64,000 nucleotides of DNA from Dirofilaria immitis. Taxonomy: Eukaryota > Nematoda > Chromadorea > Rhabditida > Onchocercidae. Where the stretch lies: the NCBI GenBank assembly GCA_024305405.1, contig JAKNDB010000067.1:62001-126000 (forward strand), read 5' to 3'. Below, in pieces: positions 36,979 through 50,818 of the stretch (within the stretch, counting starts at the first letter, position 1; each line of letters begins with the position of its first letter). The notes below the pieces were generated by a model that saw only the letters and a list, made by a program, of their open reading frames with translations, did not search any database and was not told where the DNA came from. The translations under genes and the position numbers were made by a program.

Positions 36979-36985
36979 GATGATC

Positions 36986-36987
36986 CT
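36986..36987 (-). promoter_or_regulatory. Probable trans-splice acceptor for SRPRA
   Basis: TTTAG ends 7 bases before the ATG at 36978; the ATG 15 bases further up would fall in the removed outron. Confidence 0.5.
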
Positions 36988-38446
36988 AAACATATTTTTA
37001 TCAATTTCTAATCGAGAAACACTTCCGCGGTTAATAACATAGCAAAAAGAAAAAATTAAGTATTATGCGAAGATTTTTCCTGAATTTAGAAGATAAGATT
37101 AGATATAAGATATTCTCAAAATTAGAATACTAATATTGTAATCATGTAAGGTAAGCTCTTGCAATGGAAAACGATCTTGTCTAATTTCACAGTTTCATTG
37201 TAATACATATATTTAATGCCAAATGTTAAAATACCTATGTTTCAAATTATTATTTAATCAAACAATTATAAATGATTGAAATGGCTATAAAAAAAAGGTC
37301 AATAATCAATAAGAGACTTTTGGAAAAGTGATATATGATGATCATCGATGATTGATTTGGAAAAATCATCCCATAAACAAGTATATGGCCTATATAGATG
37401 AACAAGAAAGTTACAATTACAAAGGCTTAAATTTCAAGCAGTTTAAACATATTACTCTTTTCGGCAAATACTATAATAAAGCCGAATCATAACAATTTCT
37501 TTCGCAACAGATTATTCCCAAATTTCTATCATTCTTTTGTCTCCTCTCTCTAATTAATTCTATTTTATTATTTCATATTTATTGACTATATTTATATAAA
37601 AATCACAAAATATCTTCAAAACATTCTTATCGCTAAATTATTTAACTGATATTTTTAGATAAATTGCCGTACCATTTTCGGCAAGCATATCTTTGCTTCA
37701 AAACAATCGTTATCTCTTCTTGTTAAATGTAATCCTTGCCTCTCCTAAATATCGTAATATTTTCAGAATTTAGTTCAACTTAATACCTCATCCAATAGAA
37801 CTGTAACCGGTCAAGAGACAAATTGCCAAGCGTGAAACATGCGATGCAACGAACAACTTAAATGTATACGGTGTTCATGAGAATAGGAAGTTGGTGTCGA
37901 TGTTCATGTGAATGATAATTTAATTGCGTGACTGTCTTAGCTTTCAATTTTTTTAGTTTACGCTAAAGAATTTTTTAAAATAAATATACTTAATGCAATA
38001 TGAAATGCTTACATATGTTTAGTGTATTTCATAAATTACTTACATTACGTATATTTGATTTAAACTTAAATTTATCACTGATTAATCAAAAATAAACAAA
38101 TGATAAGGTGAAATTTGAAATATATTTGTAAAATAAATTTCTGATATTTAAACATGAATATACTTCTTTCTATATGCCATTTTTAAAATGAAATTTTCTT
38201 CACTTTCAAAAGCAAAAGAGATATATATCATTGCATCGAAATTTAGCAGTTATTTTAAAATATGAAAAATGAAGCACATATTGAGCAAAATGAGAAATAA
38301 ATTAGCAATTTCTATTTTGCATAAGTATTTTCTACATACAGTTTGACCTTCGTTCAATAATTCCATAAAGCTCATATTTTATTAAATGAACTAAATTAAT
38401 GACATGTAGTGATACGCAAGTAAATTGTTAGTTTATGAAAATTTTC
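36988..38446. other. Divergent intergenic region between SRPRA and rbg-2
   Basis: About 1.5 kb separating two genes transcribed away from each other, so it should contain both promoters. I see no TATA-type core or other site I can assign. A slightly G+C-richer patch lies at about 37790-37930. Confidence 0.5.
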
Positions 38447-38448
38447 AG
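38447..38448 (+). promoter_or_regulatory. Probable trans-splice acceptor upstream of rbg-2
   Basis: ATTTTCAG ends at 38448. The next ATG (38456) begins an 8-codon frame ending in TA at 38479; within it lies a good donor, ATGG|GTAAGG, at 38459/38460. The main start proposed is 38524. Confidence 0.45.
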
Positions 38449-38523
38449 GCATAAAATGGGTAAGGATCTGAAAAGATAAGTGCGCTTACGGAACAGCAAC
38501 TTTTGCTGATTCAACGCTATTTT

Positions 38524-41500
38524 ATGTCCGACACTTCCGATTACCTCAATGAAAATGGTATAAAAATTGTTTTATTGATATGCAAGCTTTCCATGTACTT
38601 TTACAGAAAAAAATTGATTCACATGTAGAATATTAGATGCATTCTTTTCCATAAAATTTGTATATATCGCAGAAAGTATCAAGTGTTATTAATAGAATCA
38701 GGCATTTCCACTGAAGCATTCTTACAAAACAGTTTAAAAAATTAATATAAAAATATGTGAAAAAATATCTTTGAAACAATTTTTTATTAAAATTTCTCAC
38801 TTCGTGCTTGAAAATTCGGCTCACTTTTAATATATAAATTAAGCATATAAACATTTAAAGCTAAATATTAAACGCTTATATTTTTATATTGTGTACCAAA
38901 CGCTTTTTCTAAAACGAGCAATAAAAGAAATTCATAAACGAAAAGAGAAAACTTGTTTCAGTACAATTTCTGTAAGATTTTGTACAAAAATTATCTTCGT
39001 CATGCTTTTCAATTACACTCTTGATTTAATTATTATGCAGTTTGCAACTATAAGAAATGAATTTTGAATTTTCGAAGAATTTCTTAAAAAAATAATTTAA
39101 GGTATAGGTTGTAAATGGAGCATATTTTTTTATGATTATTCCACACGCAAAAATTAAATTTATAAAAATGAAAAATGAGAATGACTTTTACTGATAAACA
39201 ATTGCGGAAAACTATGCTAGAATAACAAATTGATAGTATTTCTGTCTTATGATAGGAATTTTGTAATTTTAGTTACGGACGAATGGATAACAGATGATGA
39301 TGATGATGATGATAATTCTAATGTTGGAATGGATGCTGAGAATGAAGCCGGAGTTGCTGATTGGACCGATTTCGGTTCTTTTGATGTGATTTTTTGCTCT
39401 GATTGTTTATCGTAATCTTTTAAATAAATTTTAATAATTATGTAGTAAAGTTATTTCCTAAACATAATGTTTTTCAGTTATTAGGTAACTTTTATATCCA
39501 TTTTTCAAATTGTGTGAAAATTTCAGGTTGATACTAACGATCTACGCGCTGCCCTCATTCGAAAAGAAAGTAAAGATTTCAAAAAAGTGCCAAAAATTCG
39601 AGATGGTTACAAGGGTCGTTAATTTCAGCTGTAGGTAAGTGCAAAGTTAATTTGATGAAAATAAACATTATTTTTATTTTCAATTAATTACGAAAGGTTT
39701 TATAAAGATTTGTGCGGCTTTTCGGTTTCTTATTTCTGAAAAAGATTTGATCATAAAATATATTGGATTAATATTGCATCGTTTCTCGACCATAATGCGG
39801 TTATTTTCCAAAAGAATCTATGGTTTACCTAGTAAATTAACTAGACTTAAAATTATAAAGAAATTTAATTGTAGGAAATATGGATTTACTAGTTTTTGCT
39901 CACGCACAGAAGGTTGTTTCGATCGAAAAGAATCCTTCAGACAATACGTTTCAAATCATTGGGCAGTTCAACACGACTGATTCAGTGTGGTCTCCTCCGG
40001 TCTGTCAATTTAAACTGTATAAATTCAAATTTGAAAGAAGTTAATTTGTTTTTTGACATAAGTACAATGTTTCCAGTGAAAGTGTTGACTTTTTTAAGGC
40101 TTATATTCGTTGTTTATGTGTACTACCACTGAGTTGTACAAGGAAAACGGAAACATCATTATACGATTGGTCAGCAATTGTTGTTGGAATGAGCAATGGA
40201 TATGTTCGATTTTTTACGGAAAAAGGCCTATTGCTACGTTCAGATCGCATATCAGACAGGTGATTTTATGTTACCAAAAATGTATAAAAAATCTTGGATG
40301 ATGGTCAACATGCTGTATTTCATTAAATGGAAGCAAAAGTTATGGTGTGTAAAATGCAAAGATTTCCACCAGTAGTAAATAATTTTTTGAATGTAATGGT
40401 GTAATTTCATGACCTTGAGGAATTTGTATGCCAATTTCTTTTTCTTGCTTTAATAGTAATTAGTTTTGCAGTCCCATTGAAGAAATTCGACTTGGAAGGT
40501 CTGTGATGGCTGGGAATCAAGAATTAGCGGTACTATCTCAAAATGATTTGACATGTATCGAAGGGCTATCGCTATATGTAGCATTAAAGACGGCGAAAAA
40601 TCAAGTATGATTTAAGGAATTTTTTCAGCTAGTCTCATGCAATTTTTTTACAAGAAGTCACGGTTTCTTTTCTACTTTATTTAACTGTCATATCACCAGT
40701 TTCATTTCGTTGGAATTGAGTCATCTGATAATCTTATAAAATTTTCCAATTTTTAGAGGGCCCATCTTATTCCATTAATTTCCTAGAATTTGTTTTCTAT
40801 GATTTAAGCACATTCATTAAACTATTTTGTTTGTAGATTGTCTTCGATTATTGACTATTTCATTAGTCATGAAAAGCAAGAACGAAGAAAAGAGTGGAAT
40901 TTTAAAATGATTCTATTTTCAGTATTTGAAAAAATTTTCAAAATAAATGTTTTCTTTTTACAGCTCGCCTGTGGGGAAACAGACATTCAAAAAGTCGCAG
41001 CTCATGCGAAATTAAATGTTGAAAAATTGAAATTTGAATCTGGTGTAAATGTAGTTGATTTTGGTATTTCGGGTCCGTTGAAAGCAACCTGGTTCGACCT
41101 TTATAGTGCCGCGACACTTTCACCTCAGGGTTTCAAGGTAAGAGCTAAAATTTGTTGAAATTATGTCGAATTACGGAACCGTCGGAAATAAGCCAATGAG
41201 ATTTATCGCTAGTGGATCACTTTTGAATATTTTTTAATATAAGCAAATAATTTATGTTTCAAAAATGAAATTCCTCGAACGTGGTGATCAGTAATTTGTA
41301 TAATTATCCAGTTTTTTGTAATCACCGTTTTTAAAATATCTAATCTTTCGTAAGGAATATATTTGACGCAATTTTTAATTGGTGTTAAGGATAATCATAC
41401 TTATATATTATGTAACTACTTTCAGGCTAAAGTAGAGCGTTCATCACTTCCACTTTATTCGACATACGTTTTTGTTGGTCGGTCACCGTACGTGGGATTC

Positions 41501-44500
41501 GGTTGGCATACACCAGGTGTTTCGCAGAATGCTTTAAGTGATGCTTTATATGCTCTTGGAAATCAGGTATGTAAAATTTCAATTTTTTCTGAAAAAAAGG
41601 AGAACGAAGAAATCAAAGAGATTTATTATGAATTAATTTTTACTGACGTGCAATTTTAAACTAAAAATAATGAATTTTTGAAAAAAACACATTTTAAGTT
41701 GACGTCGTCTGTTGCATCAAACATACCATCGTTTGGCATACGTTCATTTCTGGGTATAGGCATATCCCGAAAAGATCGTCAACCGATTGTTGAAATTAAA
41801 CCCAGTGCTGTGATACCAATGCGTTCATCTATTGTTGATGGCAAGCGTGAAGGTGAACGCATATATATGGCACCACCAAAGTATAAACTTGCTGCAGTTA
41901 CAGATTCGTTGGCTCGCGTAACATTAATTGATGTTAGTTGATTTGTTATTATTAAATTATTCATAGAATTATTTCATTTTTTTTCGAAGCAATCTAGAAG
42001 CTATATTTATTTTTATATATTTAATATCCATAAAAAAAATAAGTTATCTCATTGCATCTTCATTATATTACAAATACATTACTTCTGAAATTTTCTTTGC
42101 AATATTAAATTTATATATAGAAATAACAAATTACAAAGATTTAAGAATTTATGGAAATGTGAAATTTGTAGACTGGTACTCGTCATATGGTGCGGATGTG
42201 GAAGGGATATCGTGATGCGCGCTGTGCATGGTTAGAAGGTATATCCACATTAGACCGGAAAAAAAGTAGGTATGAATTTGAGCTACAACCATCAACTGCA
42301 TTGTTCTTGATAATATTTGCACCAAGACGTGGTTTACTCGAAGCTTGGAGTATGCAGGTATTATTTAATTTGCAGATTTTTGTTCATTATTTTTTCGTTT
42401 GATAAGAATTGACAGCCTTTCTATTAGACATAGGATGTTTTTGGTGAACAGCTTAATTAGCTCGCTGTCTTATTTAGCTCATTTTTGTTATCTAATATAC
42501 TTTGTCATAGGCTGATTGGTCAAAACTATAGTTTGTTCCAAATGAGATATGTGAGATTCTTATTAAACGAAATTTTTTCAATTATTACTTTACATAAACT
42601 TTTCCTTTTCCTTTGTTCAAATATGGTTATTTTAGAATTTTTATATTTGAGAATATTTGAGAATGTAATAATTTAGCATCTCGCCAGAATAAATGTTTGT
42701 GAAAATTCCATTCACCGTTGAATTTAATTCATTTCAAAAATTCAGAATGGTAGACGAGTTTTTGCGTCAACTGTGGATCGACATGGTCGATTAATTGGTA
42801 TACCTCGGCTCAACGATCATTTATTAGGTTGCGATGAACGGACGATGTCATACTTGCCGTCCGTCTTTTTCTGTCGTCGGATGGAACTGTTTATGTAAGA
42901 TTGATCAAGAATTTTGAGAGCTTTATGATGTATAAGTTATTTTGAATTTAAAGTATAATATTTTAACTTGGTATTTTTACCTTATATTTTAAGCATCTCT
43001 GGATACCTTTCCATCGTGCATTATCAGACGAAAATGATGCCTCTATTCATGATTCAAGCATTATCAAAGAGGTTAGTTTACAATATCAGTACGACATCAA
43101 TCCGTTTGTATTTTCAAACATGTGTTTTTTCAAATAAAAAATCGATTTCAGCTCGCATTTTTTTTCAACTCTGATCCTTTCTTTTACTTATAAAATATTA
43201 CCAAGATTACAAAAATTGGGTGAAGAAACATCAAAATTAAACTAACTTTATTTTTGTGTTCAACATTTTGTGAAATCATTCTTGACGACATATAAAAATC
43301 ATTGGTTAAGACTCGATACACTTATGGATTAGGATTTAAGCTAAATTGAATTTAGGCCCTGCGAATGAGGTCTACCTGGAAAATGACCAAAAACATAAAA
43401 TTTTCTCAAAACACTGAAAATTTGGAAAACTTTAGATTAATCATATGATGAAAAATGGCAATCTAGAAGATTTTTCAACTTGGTTACGATTTTTCCGAGC
43501 TCTAAAGACTATTCCTGCAATGAGAGAAAGTATGGATATTCTATGGCGTGATTGTGACATCGATTGTTACAAACTTGATCTTATTATGGTTTCTGTTTTA
43601 CAACATGTGGAGAGCTATCATGCTGTGGTATGAATTTACATTGTTGTTAGTTTGGTAGCTTGTTCGTTTCTCTTTTTACTTATGTAGTTTTATCATACCA
43701 ATAATTAATTTGTTTTGTCCATACTTTTTTCTTATTATATTAACCTCTGTTTATTGGTATAACTGCGAGAAGTAGTAACGCTTAAAAGCATTATCCTCAT
43801 ATAACATGTAATTTCTCTTTTCAGAAAAAATCTCCAGATAGCCAAAATTTAATGATCTATATCACCACGATTTCACAGTTCCTTGATGTTTATATCTATT
43901 TGTTTAAAATGAATACTGAACAGCACAACACGACATATGAGAAATTTGAAAAATCTATTATCGCTGAGAAACTTTTCATTGATAAAGAAATGCTGGATTT
44001 ATGCTTGGAGCGGATTTCCGAGTAAGTTTAGACTGGCTCTGTTTATTTCAGAATTTATGCCAAAATAATTGCAAGAATTTTATAACATTATAGTTGGACA
44101 TTTTGTTTTTGTTCTCTGCACTTTATCTCTTAATCGGTCTGTAATTCTAAATTTAAAGGAAATGAATGGTTTTTTCCTTTTCTTTGACCTTATTCTATTT
44201 CCTTTGGTCATTTAATGTGTTTTAAGCTTATTCTATTTCCTTTGGTCATTTAATGTGTTTTACTTGCGAAGTGATCAAATGATAACTTCTAATATATATA
44301 TGTATATTTACAAGAAGTAAATATTTTATGAAAAATTGCAATAAGTCTTTCTTATCATTTAGATACCATGCTGAAAGCAATTCCGTGAAAGAGAAAAACC
44401 TGACATTTGCTGAATTCATATCACATTTTGATTTAACTCAAGCAACCTTGGCAGCATCAAATCAAAGGCAATTGAAAAACAAGTAGGTTTTTTTCATTGC

Positions 44501-47500
44501 TCACTGGTTTCATTAAAAAAAGATGAACCAACTTGTTGCAAATGATAAGCGATATATTACTTTCAGATTACTCAAGAAAACCTCTGCATTCGGTGAGCTC
44601 CTTTTTGCTGGTGTATTAGCAGGACGTTGTACTATCCAGCACTTCATGAACTGTGTGGTATTACAGCTTGGCCTATCGGGAGTAAATTTGTTATTGTTTC
44701 TGAATGAATTCATTTTTCTGCAAATTCGTAGACTTCTAAATCACTGCTGTCTTTTTTGTTTTATACTTGTTGCTGATATTTATTATAGTTATTATATCTG
44801 GAGAATGGTAGCTTATTTTCTTCGCGTATATGATGACTATCAAATACTATAATGAGTATCAAATACTTAGATTACGCGTGACTATAATGTGTGCATCTAT
44901 TATTCTGTTTTAGGATGCAAAGATCACATGAATGGATCATTTTTCTATTTTTCCACCTAGTAATGTTTATTTTTCAGGAAGATTTTGCAGATGCGTTCTG
45001 CTTATACTGGTTGAATCTGTTTGATGATTTCGTTCATCGTTTGCCAACTATTCTAATTCTTTGTAAACACTTATTCGAAATTGATTCTGATAGACAATCT
45101 TGGTTAATCAAAGTGGAACGAAATATTCTTAACAGGTTTCCGACTAATATTTTTTCATCAATATTTTCTTCAGTTTATTCACGATTTGAATGCCTCTTTT
45201 GTTGATGCCTGTAGTGGCTTTTCGTGAACGAATAGTATGAAGTTCGTTTTCCGATAATAATATTTGGTGTAATATTTTCAGTCAAGAACTTGGTCGAGCT
45301 TTGACGTTGTGTCTGGTTGCTCGAGCTGTTGCGTACACTCAAAAGCATTCATCATTAAATAAAGTTAGTTACTTTTTTATGCTATATGTTATTTTAGTTA
45401 GAAATATATTTAAAAGGGACTAAAGCATCTAAGCAAGAAGAAAATGGATTAAACTAGAATTAAAAAGTAATGTGAGATGATAGGAAAATATAATACGGCG
45501 AATTTTGAAAATTTTCTGCTGATAGACTTAATATTTAGATTGAAAGCAGTGATGAATTGAATAGCGAATCACATCATGAGGACTGGGATAAGATAGAATT
45601 GACGCTGGAATGGTGGGATTTGCTTTCAAGACATTTACAGTGCATGATTGTTCTTAAAGCACTACCTGGTGATTTACGAGTTTGTCTTTCGGACTTAATT
45701 AGTGATGGTCCAGCTTATTACAGGAACAGGTATTTTAGTGTTTTAATTAAAATTTTTGGAAAAAATGCGGAAAAATTAAAATTTTTGAAAAGAAAAGGAA
45801 AAAAAATTTCTAGTGGCTATTGAGAAAAAAAAATTTAATAAGAGAATAAAGCAGAATCCGTGTATGAAATAGTTACTAAGTTATGTTAGGAGATGTATTT
45901 TTACAAACTTCAAACGGATTTTGAAGTTTTAGATTGGTAAATGGTCAGCAGGATTCAGCTTGGATCCGGAACATCTTTATGATATTTTGGATGATCCGAC
46001 GATAGTAAATCCGAAAATAAAATGGGAAGTTACGATCGGTGAATTGCGAAAATTGTTTCCAATAAGTCTTTCACCTGAACTTGTTATATGTGATTGTGCT
46101 TGGGAATGTATTGGTGCATGGAGGCGTCGCAAGGATAAGAATGCAGCTTACAAATTGTTAGAAGTATATATTTTATTATACGTTTTCCTTTTAGGTTTTT
46201 TTTTTAATTCTAAATGCTGCTTAAATAAATTGTAAATTACTTCTGTTTGTTTTGATTAATTTTTTTCTTTTAGTTAATATAGATATCAGCAATAAAGGTA
46301 GATAATCTTCCTTTACTTCATGCTGTCTTTATTTACTTCTTTGTTCATTTTTACTTGATGTTTTTAATTGGGCAATCTTTATTTATTTGACAAAGTCATT
46401 TATATATTTTTGTATTATTCCTTATCCGTTTTTTCATTTCAGAAGGCGCTGAAATTCGTTGAACTTTTGGGTGAAACAGGTATATTACAGCATGGTATCT
46501 GTTTCATGTTATGGGATGCATTTCTTCGTCATCCTTTCCGATATATTTACGATTTCCTAAATCGAAAGTCATCAAAGTTTAAAAAATTGGAGGATTGCCG
46601 AATGGATCTGGTAAGAGTTTGTTTAAAATTTCTGGCAATTTTTGGAATTTCTAAGCATGTAGCTAAGCAACTTGTACGTTTGGAATACATGAAATTGTTC
46701 ATAGTTAACTAAAATATAATTGACTATGAAATATATTAGTTTTTGCTCATCATGTGTGATGTTTGATTGCGACATGATTGTATTTTTACATGTTAAATAT
46801 TTTTATAGTTTTCTGTAAAATTTAACTTTTTAATACAGCAACTTACACAGTTCTTTTTCATCATTGAATTTATATATATTCCTTTTCATGTTATAAATAC
46901 AATAAAAGCCTTTTCAAAAAATGTTTTATATTTTAGGAGTATTTTCCCTCTTTTTGTGCGAAAATTTTACGTTTATTGCGGAATTCTGTAAGATATGCTG
47001 AAGCAATGGGCGGAAATGATGATTCATCGAATACTTTGATTGGCCGTAATTTATTCGAAGATTTTATTGAAGCGATTTTTGAATTTCAACGACGTAGGCA
47101 GACGAAACCAAAGTATATTGTTCGGTTTTTCATTCTGCACATTTTCAGTTATTAACTGAACAAATATAAATCCTTTTTCTTAAAATCGAGAGCTGGCGAA
47201 AGATAGAACATCAGTTTACTGAAAAAAAAGATTCTCGATTTTTCCAATATAAGACTTTTTTTTTGCTTTGACCACATGAATTTATAAATTATTAGAGTAA
47301 ATATTGGATGATATTTGCTGAATAAAATAGTTTACCCACTAATAAATGGACAAAATAGCATAACGCGAAGATAAATTGGCGAAACATATTCTATGAGCTC
47401 TTCACATGAATATTTATTCTTTTCGAGATCGGACATGTCTTTTTAATCTAAACAGTTATATTATCAGTTGATTTACTTGTGAATTGAATTTTTAATGTTA

Positions 47501-49147
47501 TGAAGCTAATTTTTAAATTTATTGTCGTAACAAAACAAACTTTATACAATTTGAAATTCACAGATAGTATTTTTTGATATTGTAATGTTTTGATATTTTT
47601 AGAAAGCCGTTAAGTCTCATGGCTGGACTTCAAAAGCCAGTGAATTATCCGCTCGTGTGTCATCATCATGATCTTGCGATGGTGGTCGAGTTGCAAGTAG
47701 GCTTACATATATATTTCTTCTTAATAAAGTTTTACGCTGAGTATAATACTATTATTGACGATTACTTGTAGTGATGATTAAAAGCATGTTTTACCTCAAC
47801 TTAATTACAGTACTCGAGTAAATTAGGAAAGATATATAGGATGTATGATTTTAGGTGCTTGTCATTGGATACTGTGGCATTTCTTGAAACTTTTTCGTGG
47901 TGAAGAGTCTTTGAATAAATCGGATTTCTAAAACCATTAACTTGATGTTTCTTGCTTCTTGTAGGCAAAGCTTTACCTGATAGTTTGATCAGTAGAGAGA
48001 AGATAGTTCTATAGAATTTCAATTTAAAAAATTTTATAAAATTTGTAGGTTGCTTTAGAGGAATGGCCTCCAGGACCAAAATATTTATTCGATTCAGTTG
48101 GAGAACGGGCATTTTTGAGTCATTTTATGCTCATCCGTTGATTCCTATGGAAAGCGTTACGGAGAGTATCCGGGAGAAAAGGATGGACTTCTTGAAAAAA
48201 TGTATCGCGCATAATGGTTCACCAGAATTTACCCGTAACTTACGTTTTCATATTTACGATTTAGCTAATGACTGGACGCTTAATGCTGATGAAATCAAAA
48301 GTAAGGTAATAATTTCGAAATTTTCAACTGTTTTATTAAGAAAAATGTGAAAAAAAAGCAGACTGTTGATCATCAATTTGCAGGTGTATTAATTTCAAAA
48401 ATTTCTCCGAACTAAGCTTGCCTCTTTCAAGTTTTTTTTTGATAAAAGAACTTCCTTGATTTCTTCCAATTTTTTTGTAATTTCAGGAAGTTATTGCTTT
48501 ATTCCAAAAGGTCTTGACTGCGAAGCAAGGGATGTCTTAAGAGTGATAGAAAATATGGAACTTCTGCCTTATGAACTTTTTGATGTTGCTGTTGCGCGTC
48601 TCCGAAAATGGTTCGATATAAATGCAAAGGAGGATCTTATGATGCGTAGTTTGAGGACATCATTTATGAATGATCGGTAGGTGGATTTCAGAAAGAGTAA
48701 TTTACTTTTGATTATGCAAGATTTCTGTTAGTTTCTCGCTATTAAATAATGATCGAGAATTCTGATGTCTTTATATGTCCGACGGAACATGGATTTGGGA
48801 GAACCTCAGGCAGTCAGGGATCGGAAGCTGTAGTCTTGAGAATTTAAATTTAAATTAAGAATGAGTATCAAATAAATATGCTTCAGCACTTTGTAAATTT
48901 AATAACGAATTCAATTTTTCAAATCGAGAAATTTTTCCATCGAATTCAAATTTTTTTGAAAATTTTTAGGATGATGAAATGCATTCGTGAATCAAAAATG
49001 GAAGTTGTTATAGTTCCGCCGGATGATATTAACCAGCTCATGCGTCAAGTAAAGATGTGCTTAGATCGTGTGCAGCCAAACGATCAAGCGATTAAAATTG
49101 GTCGCCTTGCTGCCGATTTCGAAAAACTTATAACAATGATCCAATAG
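38524..49147 (+). CDS. rbg-2: Rab3 GTPase-activating protein non-catalytic subunit (RAB3GAP2)
   Basis: Partner of RAB3GAP1; the complex acts on Rab3 and as a Rab18 exchange factor in membrane traffic. Exons: 38524-38557, 39273-39385, 39527-39634, 39875-39989 (end unsure), 40077-40259, 40472-40604, 40964-41137, 41426-41566, 41699-41932, 42172-42357, 42746-42894, 42994-43071, 43436-43627, 43825-44021, 44363-44482, 44567-44657, 44978-45135, 45282-45363, 45539-45729, 45933-46163, 46443-46610, 46937-47112, 47603-47696, 48049-48300, 48487-48676, 48970-49147; about 1,320 residues (human 1,393). Family landmarks: acidic start DEWITDDDD, LLVFAHAQKVVSIEKN, SAIVVGMSNGYVRFFTEKG, YKLAAVTDSLARVTLID, VRMWKGYRDARCAWLEG, FAPRRGLLEAWS, WIPFHRALSDENDAS, LVKWSAGFSLDPEHLYDIL. 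Four one-base losses: A6/A5 in 39581-39596 (restores KNSRWLQGSLISAV), T5 42866-42870 (restores VFFLSSDGTVY), A3 45939-45941, T4 48123-48126 (restores FLSHFYAHPLIP). The last exon ends KLITMIQ-stop. Confidence 0.95.
44189..44262. repeat. 38-base tandem duplication in an rbg-2 intron
   Basis: Two adjacent near-identical copies beginning CTTATTCTATTTCCTTTGG, period 38, inside the intron 44022-44362. No coding effect. Confidence 0.9.
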
Positions 49148-50221
49148 TTATGTTTTAATTTTTATTTGTACAGATGCCATTTGCTGTGCTATTTGCCTTT
49201 TATCACCAAAAAATCAGATTATTAGAAATCATATTGAAATGGTATATTCATTGATAATTCCGAAAAAAATTTTGAAATATCGTTTTCTTCTCTTCATTAA
49301 TATTTCTTCGATCTAAAAGAAAAAAATGGTTACCTAGAAATGGAAAAAAATTTTGTCTTTTCAAGGAATCTCATATTTCCCGTTTTGAAATTTATAAATT
49401 CCACACCTTTGTCAATTTATTGTGATGTGGAGTTCAATGTGCACTTTAGTGCTGTAAAATGTGCATAATACATTCCATTATTAGATAATCCTTTGTTCGA
49501 CACTTATGTTGACAAATCTGAACATGAGGATATCGTCTTATGTAAATAACGAATGAACTGTTCTGATTTTTATTTCAGAATTTCTAAGCCTTGCTTATTT
49601 CATGCATGTGAGTTTCTATTTCTAAAAATTTAAGCACTAAATCTCTGTGATTTATTGTTCCTACAGGTTTTTTTTCTTTCCGAGTGCTAAAGAATTATTA
49701 TTGTTTTGCGCATATGTATTATTCTTATTGTAAATATCTGAAATAGGAATTGAAAGAAAGCGATAAAATAATAAAAGATGGCATGGAAAGATGAAGGAAT
49801 GAAAATGGGATTTTCATCGGTGTTAAGATTTCAAATTAAGATATGGTGAAGGAAATACATTAGGATTTTGTGACAGAATGATTTCTCTTATCTCCATAAA
49901 TATCCATTTTTAGTTATCTGATTTAATTCTAAATTATAATATTTGATGAAAATTCAAATTTTCAATTAATGATATCATTTATTGTTTGTTTCTTTCGATA
50001 TAATAATTTTGATATTGATTTCATTTAATACATATTTTCATTAGCATATTTATTAAAGCATATTTTTTCTTCATGTTTTTACAATCTGATGATAACATAT
50101 TTAAAATCTATGATTTTTGTGGTTCAGTGATTTACATCATTTATTGCATGTACATTTTACTGTGTTTGAGGCTTCTGATTAAAAATGCTCTTTCATTTTG
50201 TACATTTGCTATCATGTACAG

Positions 50222-50222
<1 letters not shown>

Positions 50223-50259
<37 letters not shown>

Positions 50260-50260
50260 G
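50223..50260. repeat. TA dinucleotide microsatellite
   Basis: Two TA runs interrupted by one CA. Confidence 0.95.
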
Positions 50261-50788
50261 TTTCATAACATGCATAAATATTTTGGGATAGTGTTCAACA
50301 TTATTCATTTGGTTATAATGAATTTTATACTTTTTATAAAATATTTGAGCTTCAGGTGAAATGTGGCCTGTTGTGAAATATTAGTTTCAAGATCTTTTGT
50401 TAATTTTTGGGCCGCTATTTGGACTACCAATTTTAAATTTTAGAATTATCAGGCTTAGATCTAAGTTGGGTGTTACAGCTCAGTTTCAATGTTGATAATA
50501 ATGATAAAAATTCAAGGACTAAATATAATAGCCTATGACATGAATGATTTAAATTTTAAGAGTGTTTAATGTTTGACATAGTACATAATTAAAGGGACTT
50601 ATCTTCACTTTCTTGCTTAAAGATGTAAATTCATTCATAAGCAATTTAACTTCATCAGATGGTTATATTTCTCTGATTTTTAAATCATTTTCAAATTGTA
50701 GATTCTTTTCATAATCAATTTCTTACATTATTAGTCAATAATTGTGATGATAATTTATCGTTTTTGAATTCTTTGTTATTAAGAAAAT

Positions 50789-50818
50789 AGAGAGGAGAGA
50801 GAGAGAGAGAGAGAGAGG
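50789..50818. repeat. GA dinucleotide microsatellite
   Basis: Nearly uninterrupted AG units on the plus strand. Confidence 0.95.

Noticed and set aside
50073..50291. 72-codon frame with Tyr-Ile repeats
   Set aside because: Its C-terminal half is the TA microsatellite; no splice or family support.
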